Shown here: positions 1-5,805 of the stretch, piece by piece
How positions within the stretch are numbered: position 1 is the stretch's first letter
Layout: the number at the start of each line of letters is the position of its first letter
Source: an uncultured bacterium
Lineage (GTDB): Bacteria > Desulfobacterota > Desulfobulbia > Desulfobulbales > Desulfobulbaceae
NCBI GenBank assembly: GCA_903896915.1
Contig: CAITZN010000496.1
Span: forward strand, 1 to 7,427
DNA: 7,427 nucleotides
Direction: 5' to 3'
The notes under the pieces: generated by a model
Databases searched by the model: none
Told to the model about the DNA's origin: nothing
What the model saw: the letters and a program-made list of their open reading frames with translations, nothing else
Position numbers and translations under genes: made by a program

Positions 1-240
1 GAGCGTGTTCAGATCTTTCACGGCGTGGTCCTTACACGGAAACGCGGCATGATGGACGCCTCTTTTACGGTTCGCAAGATCTCCCACGGGGTTGGTGTCG
101 AAAAAACCTTTGCTCTCCACTCGCCACGAATTGAGAAAATTGAGGTGGTCACCCTCGGCCGTGTCCGCCGTTCACGTTTGTATTACCTGCGCGAACTTCG
201 GGGCAAAGCCGCACGTATCCGTGAGCGTGGCATTATCTGA
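1..240 (+). CDS. rplS: 50S ribosomal protein L19, C-terminal part (5' end cut by window edge)
   Basis: Frame 1 is open from the first base to the TGA at 238-240 and encodes the last 79 residues of L19, which is usually about 115 residues long, so roughly the first third lies outside the window. L19 is a large-subunit ribosomal protein at the 30S-50S interface. Recognisable family segments are [10 protein letters not shown] at the start, the basic stretch [16 protein letters not shown], the [10 protein letters not shown] strand, and the highly conserved tail [19 protein letters not shown]. The tail is complete and ends Ile-Ile, so no C-terminal truncation is seen. In many bacteria rplS closes a rpsP-rimM-trmD-rplS operon. 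The hairpin about 70 bases downstream is consistent with this gene ending its transcription unit. The identification is secure from the sequence alone. Confidence 0.97.
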   Translation, partial: ERVQIFHGVVLTRKRGMMDASFTVRKISHGVGVEKTFALHSPRIEKIEVVTLGRVRRSRLYYLRELRGKAARIRERGII

Positions 241-308
241 GGTAAACGATCGGTTTTGCTCTGTCCCGTTTATCCATCAGAGCAGCGTTACGAAGTTTGG
301 CTGGCATT

Positions 309-343
309 GGGCATCCGATAATCATCACGATTGTCGGATGCCC
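309..343 (+). terminator. Long hairpin after rplS, probable transcription terminator
   Basis: Bases 309-323 pair with 329-343 as a 15-bp stem (14 Watson-Crick pairs and one G-U), with a 5-base loop ATCAC. The outer ten pairs (GGGCATCCGA with TCGGATGCCC) are perfect and GC-rich. The following bases (CTTGTCGTATTT) are only moderately T-rich, so this is not a textbook intrinsic terminator. Its place between rplS and rnhB makes transcription termination or 3'-end stabilisation of the rplS message the simplest role (inference). It covers an alternative TTG start for rnhB at 331, which argues against that start. Apart from this hairpin, nothing was recognised in 241-414, and no convincing promoter for rnhB was seen. 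Confidence 0.6.
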
Positions 344-414
344 CTTGTCGTATTTACGTATCAACCTCTTCTTCTTTATCTCCCGATGATTTCCACGAAG
401 CATGGCCTCTTGTT

Positions 415-1122
415 ATGAAACCATGCGATTCTCTTGTTTTATCTTCCGATTCTTTTTATCCAGCTGACACCTTCCAATTCGAACGTAGTCTGTATAGTCA
501 GGGATATTCAAATGTTGCCGGGGTCGATGAAGCCGGTCGAGGACCTCTTGCCGGTCCTGTGGTTGCTGCCTGTGTGATTTTGCCCCAAAGTTGCGACTAC
601 AGATTGTTCAAAGATTCTAAAATGCTGACTGCCCGTCGCCGCATCGTGCTCTTTGATATTCTTCAGGCGAACGGTTCGTTGATTGGTATTGGCATTGCCG
701 GGCCCCGTGAAATTGAGCAGATAAATATTTTACAGGCATCGTTGCTCGCCATGAAAAGGGCGATGGAGGATTGCGCTGGTAGAAATAATGGTTGCCCGCC
801 CGACTATCTTCTGGTTGATGGTACATTTCAGGTGCCAACGCCGATCAGCCAGCGTACCCTTGTCAAGGGGGAATCGAAGAGTGCCTCAATTGCCGCTGCC
901 TCGATCATCGCCAAAGTGACCCGAGATAGGTTTATGGCGGAGAGCCATCGTCAATATCCCCAGTACGGTTTTCTGCGTCATCAGGGCTATCCCACAAAGG
1001 AGCATCGGATGGCGATTAGCCGTTACGGCCCGTGTCCTCTGCACCGTCGGACCTACCGGGGGGTAATGGAATTTCTTGATAGCAACGATGCCGCCTTGGT
1101 ACCGGTACCGGATTCGTTATGA
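415..1122 (+). CDS. rnhB: Ribonuclease HII
   Basis: RNase HII cuts the RNA strand of RNA-DNA hybrids and removes single ribonucleotides misincorporated into DNA, acting in the cytoplasm with Mg2+ or Mn2+. From the ATG at 415 the protein has 235 residues, a normal to slightly long size. All four expected acidic metal ligands are visible: D38 and E39 in GVDEAGRGPLAGPV, D135 in YLLVDG, and D171 in the KVTRD end of a motif starting KGESKSASIAAASIIAK. The family segments GYPTKEH (191-197) and YGPCPLHRRTY (204-214) follow. The frame stays open upstream to a TTG at 331, but that codon lies in the 309-343 hairpin and would add 28 residues with no family resemblance, so 415 is preferred. No good ribosome binding site precedes 415, which leaves the start slightly uncertain. 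The last ~15 residues are a non-conserved tail. The gene ends 84 bases before the preferred yraN start, in the same direction. Confidence 0.97.
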   Translation: MKPCDSLVLSSDSFYPADTFQFERSLYSQGYSNVAGVDEAGRGPLAGPVVAACVILPQSCDYRLFKDSKMLTARRRIVLFDILQANGSLIGIGIAGPREIEQINILQASLLAMKRAMEDCAGRNNGCPPDYLLVDGTFQVPTPISQRTLVKGESKSASIAAASIIAKVTRDRFMAESHRQYPQYGFLRHQGYPTKEHRMAISRYGPCPLHRRTYRGVMEFLDSNDAALVPVPDSL

Positions 1123-1193
1123 TGAGCAGGTTTGACGTTGGAGTTTGACCAGGGTCAGACGTTTGGGATTACATCGTTCTTGATGAATGGATT

Positions 1194-1201
1194 GGGGCGG
1201 A
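1194..1201 (+). promoter_or_regulatory. Probable ribosome binding site for yraN
   Basis: GGGGCGGA lies 5 bases before the ATG at 1207. The other in-frame starts, TTG 1132 and ATG 1183, have no comparable purine-rich stretch, so this site favours 1207. Confidence 0.5.
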
Positions 1202-1206
1202 CTGCT

Positions 1207-1593
1207 ATGTTTTTTTGGAAAAAAACAGATACAATCTCCACCGGCCGCTTAGGGGAAGCCTTTGCTGCCGAGTATCTTGTGCGGCAGGGGTATGAAATTT
1301 TGGAAAAAAATTATCGCAGGCAGTTTGGCGAAGTCGATATTGTTGCCCGTGACCAGGGAACGCTTGTCTTTGTTGAGGTTAAGACCCGGCATTCACACCT
1401 TTACGGTACCCCTGTTGAAGCGGTCGATAAAAGAAAACAGCGGCAGTTGTCAAAAATAGCCCAAGGGTACCTTCTCAGTTGCCAATTGAATGATCCGACA
1501 GCCCGGTTTGATGTGATTGGTGTAACTCTGGATAAGAACAATCAACCTGCACAGATTGAACTTATCAGGGATGCTTTTGATTTTGCCGGTTAG
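1207..1593 (+). CDS. yraN: YraN family (UPF0102) nuclease-like protein
   Basis: A small protein of 128 residues from ATG 1207, matching the usual length of the YraN/UPF0102 family. The family has a restriction-endonuclease-like PD-(D/E)XK fold, but its cellular role is not firmly established. A role in DNA processing or competence has been suggested from fold and context only. Visible family features are the N-terminal helix GRLGEAFAAEYL (13-24), the FGEVDIVARD strand (40-49) and FVEVKTR (55-61), together giving the candidate catalytic set E42/D44/E57/K59. RFDVIGV (100-106) and the C-terminal IELIRDAFDF (117-126) also fit. The frame extends upstream to TTG 1132, but those extra 25 residues have no family counterpart. 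The gene follows rnhB, a common neighbour of yraN in bacteria. Its stop codon at 1591-1593 abuts the pdxA ribosome binding site, so the two are probably cotranscribed. Confidence 0.93.
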   Translation: MFFWKKTDTISTGRLGEAFAAEYLVRQGYEILEKNYRRQFGEVDIVARDQGTLVFVEVKTRHSHLYGTPVEAVDKRKQRQLSKIAQGYLLSCQLNDPTARFDVIGVTLDKNNQPAQIELIRDAFDFAG

Positions 1594-1597
1594 GTGG
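1592..1597 (+). promoter_or_regulatory. Ribosome binding site deciding the pdxA start
   Basis: AGGTGG, one mismatch from AGGAGG, starts inside the yraN stop codon and ends 5 bases before ATG 1603. A competing in-frame GTG at 1594 lies inside this site and so cannot be served by it, which makes 1603 the preferred start. Confidence 0.6.
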
Positions 1598-1602
1598 GAG
1601 CT

Positions 1603-2628
1603 ATGAACAAGAGTGAGTCACAGGAAAACCTGGCGCCTGTTGCCATTACCATGGGCTGTCCGGTGGGCATCGGACCGGAAATCATTTGCAAGCTCTTCAG
1701 CCGGAAGGATATTCCCTGCGCAGGCCGGGCCATCATTGTTGGCGATGGTGGCGTCCTCCGGCAAGCTGCCGAGCTCCTGCAAATGCGAATTGACATCGTT
1801 TCTTGGCTTCCCGGTGAACCCATTGTCAAAGGTACGATTCCTGTTTTTCAGGTGGGCTCCGTAAGGTCTTCGCTGATGTCTTGGGGCCAGCCCGATCTGG
1901 TAACGGGCAGAGTCATGGGCCAGTATATCATTGATGCGGTCAGTCTTATCGGTGCCCGTCATTGCAGCGCCTTGGTGACCTGTCCGATCAGTAAAAAAAG
2001 TCTGCAGCAGGCTGGTTATTCCTACCCGGGACATACCGAAATGCTGGCTGCCTTGACTGATACCCGCCAGGTCAGAATGATGATGGCCGGGCCCAGTTTG
2101 AAAGTGGTGTTAGTTACCATCCATGAACCGTTGCGCCGGGTGTGCGAGCTGTTGACCCGTCAAGAGATCGGCAACTGTATCGAGATGACCCGGATAGCCT
2201 TGCAGCAGGATTTCGCCATCGCCAACCCACGGATAGCGGTTGCTGGTTTGAACCCCCACAGCGGGGAGGACTCCCTGTTCGGGGATGAAGAGGCACGCAT
2301 TATCGCGCCGGCAGTGGCGGAAAATTCAGTTCAGGGTGATGTCAGCGGACCCTGGCCGCCGGACACGGTGTTTTATAAGGCTGCTGCCGGTCAGTTCGAT
2401 GCGGTTATTGCCATGTATCACGATCAGGGGTTGATTCCCTTTAAACTGCTCCATTTTCACGATGGCGTCAATGTTACCCTCGGTCTCCCTCTTGTCCGAA
2501 CTTCAGTCGATCACGGCACTGCCTATGACATTGCGGGCCGTAATCTAGCCGATCCAACAAGTTTGCTGGCAGCTCTCACCATGGCGCAAACCATTGCTGC
2601 CAACAGGGCACGACAGGGAATCGCATGA
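1603..2628 (+). CDS. pdxA: 4-hydroxythreonine-4-phosphate dehydrogenase
   Basis: PdxA oxidises 4-phosphohydroxy-L-threonine with NAD+. The product decarboxylates to the amino-ketone phosphate that PdxJ condenses with deoxyxylulose 5-phosphate to make pyridoxine 5'-phosphate (DXP-dependent vitamin B6 route). The protein has 341 residues, close to the usual ~330. Expected active-site and metal-binding histidines are all present: H144 in PGHTE, H174 in TIHEPL, H219 in LNPHSGEDSLFGDEE, and H273 in AMYHDQGLIPFK. The conserved C-terminal segment GVNVTLGLPLVRTSVDHGTAYDIAG is intact. One oddity is the N-terminal loop, which reads TMGCPVGIGPE (16-26) where most homologues have an Asp or Glu at the Cys18-19 region (GDPAG or GEPAG). 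PdxA2-type homologues act on four-carbon sugar acid phosphates, and sequence inspection alone does not fully exclude such a substrate, but the housekeeping context favours PdxA. The stop overlaps the tmk start (ATGA), indicating translational coupling. Confidence 0.95.
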   Translation: MNKSESQENLAPVAITMGCPVGIGPEIICKLFSRKDIPCAGRAIIVGDGGVLRQAAELLQMRIDIVSWLPGEPIVKGTIPVFQVGSVRSSLMSWGQPDLVTGRVMGQYIIDAVSLIGARHCSALVTCPISKKSLQQAGYSYPGHTEMLAALTDTRQVRMMMAGPSLKVVLVTIHEPLRRVCELLTRQEIGNCIEMTRIALQQDFAIANPRIAVAGLNPHSGEDSLFGDEEARIIAPAVAENSVQGDVSGPWPPDTVFYKAAAGQFDAVIAMYHDQGLIPFKLLHFHDGVNVTLGLPLVRTSVDHGTAYDIAGRNLADPTSLLAALTMAQTIAANRARQGIA

Positions 2629-3245
2629 ATCCAGGCATACTGATCGCCTTTGAAGGCATTGACGGCACCGGTAAATCCACGCAGTTGCCTCTTTTGGCTA
2701 CTTATTTGCGGAACCAGGGCTATGTGGTCATCGAGACCAGGGAGCCGACCACTGGCCCTTATGGGCAGCAAATTCGCGCACTTTATCAAGACCGCCAGCA
2801 GGTATCGCGAGAGCAGGAGCTCGAACTCTTCGTTCTGGACCGCCAGCAGCACGTTGCGGAATGTATTTTGCCGGCCCTGGAGCAAGGCCACATAGTACTG
2901 ACTGACCGCTATTATTTCTCTACCGCAGCCTACCAGGGAGCGGCGGGTTGTGATCCGGCAGCTATTTTTCAGCGTAACAGTTTTGCTCCGGAACCGGATA
3001 TGGTGCTGCTCCTTGCCATGACCGCTGCTGAAAGCGTTACTAGGATTCGTGAACTGCGAGGTGAGTCGCTAAACGATTTTGAACAGCAAGATCAATTGGA
3101 GAAAGTTGCCGCACTCTTTGCATCCTTTCCCCATGGTTGTATAGTGCGCATTAATGCCGCCAGGTCGGTGCAGGAAGTGCAATCCTCTATCCGGGAAGCG
3201 GTGCGGCAAATGTTTGCAAAAAAAGGTATCGAATGCTCTGGCTAA
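2625..3245 (+). CDS. tmk: Thymidylate kinase (dTMP kinase)
   Basis: Phosphorylates dTMP to dTDP with ATP, an essential step to dTTP, in the cytoplasm. The 206-residue length is typical. The P-loop GIDGTGKST is at residues 11-19. A TREP motif (38-41) is followed by a variant TTGPYG in place of the commoner GGTPLG-type sequence. LDRQQHV (71-77) corresponds to the usual A-x-R-x-QH segment, and DRY (94-96) with S-T-A-A-YQG (99-105) is the family's dTMP-binding region. The lid region carries R140, R142 and R145 followed by DFE (151-153). AGGGA at 2615-2619 lies 5 bases before the ATG, which overlaps the pdxA stop by 4 bases. The end overlaps the next gene by 13 bases. The REP-loop variant suggests a distinct subfamily but no required residue looks lost. 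Confidence 0.95.
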   Translation: MNPGILIAFEGIDGTGKSTQLPLLATYLRNQGYVVIETREPTTGPYGQQIRALYQDRQQVSREQELELFVLDRQQHVAECILPALEQGHIVLTDRYYFSTAAYQGAAGCDPAAIFQRNSFAPEPDMVLLLAMTAAESVTRIRELRGESLNDFEQQDQLEKVAALFASFPHGCIVRINAARSVQEVQSSIREAVRQMFAKKGIECSG

Positions 3246-4987
3246 CTGATCGTTCCTGTCACCGATTGCTCGTTGCCCTGGCCTGCACGGTTTTTTTACT
3301 CTGTGGATGCCAACAGAAAATCAAACCTGTTGCGCCAATCAAACAATCCCCGCAGGCCTCCTCTTCTGATGAAAGCGATACCGATCTTGGTTGTTCCTAT
3401 TTCTATTTTCTTTGGGGGCGTCATGCTGAACTTCTGCTCAAATTTGAAGAGGCCCTGGAGGCCTACCAAAAGGCACTAATCTGCGATCCGCAGGTGGAGT
3501 TGATCAGCGAAAAAGTACCGCTTTTGTTGCTCAGGCTGGAACGGACCGACGAAGCAGCCATCTGGCTCCAAACCTATCTTGCCAACCATCCGGACAAGAC
3601 AGGGATGCGGATGCTCTACGCCAAAGTGCTTCTCCGCCAGAAAAAGAATACGCTGGCAATGCAGCAGTACCAGTTGATCAGCGACCGTCATCCCGATGAC
3701 CCAGCCATTTTATTACTGCTTGCCGAGATGTATCTTCCTAGCAATCAGCTTGATAAGGCTCGATCGCTCCTTGAACGGGTCTTGTCTTTGGAGCCGACAT
3801 CCTATCCCGGACATGTCCTCATGGCTCGTCTCCTGCAGTTACAGGATAAGAGCGATGCGGCTGTCGAACATTATCAAAAGGCCTTGGAGCGGAACTGGTC
3901 GAGTGAATTGCAGATGGAGCTCGGCGAGATGTATATAAAAACAGCTCGGTATGAGGAGGCTGTAACACTCTACAAAGACATTGTTGAACGCGAAGAGCAA
4001 AATGAAAGCGCTCGGATAGCCCTTGTCCACGTGTACCTTCTGCAAAAGAAAGATGAGCAGGCTCTGGTTGAACTTAATCAGCTCAAAACCTTCGCTGACC
4101 AACCCCAGCGGGTTGATTTGACTATCGCTCGGATTTATGCCAAGCAAAAACAGTATGATAAGGCCATATCGATTGCTGAGAAGATCCTGGAAAAGGAGAA
4201 TCTGCCGGAAGCGAGGTATTTTCTTGCAGTTTTGTTCGTGCAGAAGGAAAAATATGAGCGTGCCCTGAAACAGGTCCGCAAGATTGACCGGAAGGCCGTT
4301 GAGTATCCGGACGCCTTGTTTCTTCAGGTTAGAATCTTACGTGAACAAAAACGGCTGGATGAAGCCAGGCGAGTTCTTGAGAAGAATATTGTGGCGGCCG
4401 ATATTCGCAATGCTGAGATGTACATCATGCTCGCCGCCCTCCATCAATTGCGGGGTAAGGATGACCTGAGCAAACAGGTTTTGCTTCAGGGGCTTGAACT
4501 CTATCCGGAAGATGAAAATCTCCTCTATGAATACGGCCTGCTCCTTGAAAACAGCGGGGACCACAGTGCGGCTTTGCAGATTATGCAGAAGATCATTGAA
4601 CTGAAACCTGACAATGCTGCAGCTCTGAATTTTGTCGGTTACAGTTGGGCTGATAAAAAGGTCAATCTGGACAAGGCGTTGGACTACATTCAACGGGCGA
4701 TCGAACTCAAGCCAGATAACGGTTACATTCACGATAGTCTCGGCTGGGTCTATTACCGGCTTGGCAAATTTGAACAGGCGATCAGGGAGTTGGAAACTGC
4801 TGTCAGGTTATCACCCGGCGATCCGGCCATACTGGATCATCTGGGCGACGTCTATCTGGAGAGCGGCCGGGTTCGGCAAGCTCTGGAAGCCTACAAAAAA
4901 GCCGTTAAATTCTCTACGGAAAGTGAAAAGGATAAAGTCAAGATTCTGGAGAAGATACGAATACTTGAAAAACAGGGAACACATTGA
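3233..4987 (+). CDS. Large TPR-repeat lipoprotein, probably outer-membrane anchored
   Basis: A 584-residue protein made almost entirely of tetratricopeptide repeats, which form helical scaffolds for protein-protein contacts. Residues 1-25 are a signal peptide (basic R7-R11 region, hydrophobic 12-24) ending in a lipobox L-C-G-C with C26 as the lipidated cysteine. C24 at the -2 position is unusual but allowed. A Ser/Asp-rich linker (37-52) precedes about fifteen TPR-like units running from about 56 to 562. Clear ones are FEEALEAYQKAL (71-82), KALDYIQRAIELKPDN (481-496), FEQAIRELETAVRLSP (513-528) and VRQALEAYKKAV (547-558). The C-terminal block with LNFVGYSWADK, DSLGWVYYRLGK and DHLGDVYLESGR is a signature of a widespread group of bacterial TPR lipoproteins. 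A short helical tail (566-580) ends the protein. AAAAGG at 3221-3226 lies 6 bases before the ATG, inside the end of tmk. The gene overlaps the LolB-like gene by 4 bases. The lack of Lys or Asp at +2 (Gln27) is compatible with outer-membrane sorting (inference). The exact partner is unknown. Confidence 0.92.
   Translation: MLWLTDRSCHRLLVALACTVFLLCGCQQKIKPVAPIKQSPQASSSDESDTDLGCSYFYFLWGRHAELLLKFEEALEAYQKALICDPQVELISEKVPLLLLRLERTDEAAIWLQTYLANHPDKTGMRMLYAKVLLRQKKNTLAMQQYQLISDRHPDDPAILLLLAEMYLPSNQLDKARSLLERVLSLEPTSYPGHVLMARLLQLQDKSDAAVEHYQKALERNWSSELQMELGEMYIKTARYEEAVTLYKDIVEREEQNESARIALVHVYLLQKKDEQALVELNQLKTFADQPQRVDLTIARIYAKQKQYDKAISIAEKILEKENLPEARYFLAVLFVQKEKYERALKQVRKIDRKAVEYPDALFLQVRILREQKRLDEARRVLEKNIVAADIRNAEMYIMLAALHQLRGKDDLSKQVLLQGLELYPEDENLLYEYGLLLENSGDHSAALQIMQKIIELKPDNAAALNFVGYSWADKKVNLDKALDYIQRAIELKPDNGYIHDSLGWVYYRLGKFEQAIRELETAVRLSPGDPAILDHLGDVYLESGRVRQALEAYKKAVKFSTESEKDKVKILEKIRILEKQGTH
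4974..4978 (+). promoter_or_regulatory. Ribosome binding site supporting a TTG start
   Basis: AGGGA lies 5 bases before TTG 4984. The TTG overlaps the TPR gene's stop (TTGA), so the downstream gene probably starts at this rare codon and is translated by coupling. Starting here also gives a complete lipoprotein signal peptide. Confidence 0.6.
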
Positions 4988-5796
4988 GACCGGCAAAATT
5001 ATCCAGCTTTCTACTGCTCTCTCTGCTGCTCTGCCTGGGAGCTTTGTCAGGTTGTGCCACAAAACTGCCAAAGACCACACCGCTTGCCCCCGAACGGCAA
5101 CAGGAAGCCGACAATCTTTTTATAGGTTTCTTGCAGGTTTCGCAACCGCTTGCTCTTGATGCGGATATTCGTCTTAGTTGGGATGTCCTTGGCAACAAGG
5201 GAGGCGTGGATGCTGTTCTGCAGTTGCAGAAGCCTGCGTTTCTACGCTTTTCGGCAACTGATCCGCTGGGGCGGTCGATCTTTATCGCAGTTTCCGATGG
5301 CACTTCGTTTACCATGGTGGACAATCGGATCGGCCGGATTTATCAAGGAAAGACCGACTCGGATTTTTGGCGTTCCTATGTCGATGATGCTATCCGGGCT
5401 GAGGATTTGTTTTTCTTCCTGAGCGGGCTGTTGCCACAAGTGGAACCGAGTGCCGTCAAAACGGCGCAAGATTTGGAGAAGGCCGGGTTCTGGTATGTCT
5501 GGAAGGATGGGCGTTCAATGACCCACCATGTCCTGCTTGACTCGCTGAGCAGGGAGATGCTACGACATCTCCTTTTTGATCCTCAGGGGGGCTTGGTCCT
5601 TGATATAACCTACTCGGCATACAGTGCTTCCCCTGATTCCGGTGTTAACTGGCCTCGGCATCTGCAGATAAGGGGAAATGCGATCACCGGTACGCTGACT
5701 GTTCATGTCAACAAGGTCTACTCGCACACACAACAGGCGGCCGCACTTTTCCACTTGATTCCACCGCCGCATTTCACAGTCGAACAGGTTCCTTAA
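4984..5796 (+). CDS. LolB-like outer-membrane lipoprotein
   Basis: A 270-residue lipoprotein starting at TTG 4984. The signal peptide has basic R2/K5, a Leu-rich core (9-20) and a lipobox L-S-G-C at 21-24, predicting lipidated C24. After an unstructured Pro/Thr/Glu-rich stretch, residues ~47-210 look like the LolA/LolB beta-barrel fold. Alternating strands include DIRLSWDVLG (61-70), DAVLQLQKPAFLRFSATDPLG (76-96, the strand-P-x-L-R-F-x-x-x-D-P-L-G pattern typical of LolB-like proteins), IFIAVSDGTSFTMVDNR (99-115) and GRIYQGK (117-123). NWPRHLQIRG (222-231) and the following strands resemble the family's late LP-x-x-I strand pattern. LolB accepts lipoproteins from LolA and inserts them in the outer membrane. 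Adjacency to a TPR protein mirrors betaproteobacterial lolB loci. I withhold the symbol because similarity is by fold pattern and context, and a DUF4292-type relative is the main alternative. It is the last + strand gene before a convergent neighbour 9 bases away. Confidence 0.78.
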   Translation: MRPAKLSSFLLLSLLLCLGALSGCATKLPKTTPLAPERQQEADNLFIGFLQVSQPLALDADIRLSWDVLGNKGGVDAVLQLQKPAFLRFSATDPLGRSIFIAVSDGTSFTMVDNRIGRIYQGKTDSDFWRSYVDDAIRAEDLFFFLSGLLPQVEPSAVKTAQDLEKAGFWYVWKDGRSMTHHVLLDSLSREMLRHLLFDPQGGLVLDITYSAYSASPDSGVNWPRHLQIRGNAITGTLTVHVNKVYSHTQQAAALFHLIPPPHFTVEQVP

Positions 5797-5805
5797 TGTG
5801 TCCGG

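Noticed and set aside
331..414. Upstream TTG extension of rnhB
   Set aside because: The start codon is inside the hairpin, the 28 extra residues have no counterpart in RNase HII, and there is no ribosome binding site.
92..418. A 108-codon + strand open frame bridging rplS and rnhB
   Set aside because: It runs out of frame through the conserved L19 tail and the 309-343 hairpin, and its translation looks like no protein family.
1098..1111. Tandem GGTACC GGTACC GG at the 3' end of rnhB
   Set aside because: Only two 6-base copies, encoding a Val-Pro-Val-Pro tail. Most likely chance, with no sign of a longer repeat or a mobile-element edge.
1132..1206. Longer N-terminus for YraN from TTG 1132 or ATG 1183
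   Set aside because: The extra residues do not match the family, and the purine-rich site before ATG 1207 is better.
3839..4732. Minus-strand open frames inside the TPR gene
   Set aside because: They are antisense to strongly patterned TPR coding sequence and show no family resemblance or ribosome binding site.
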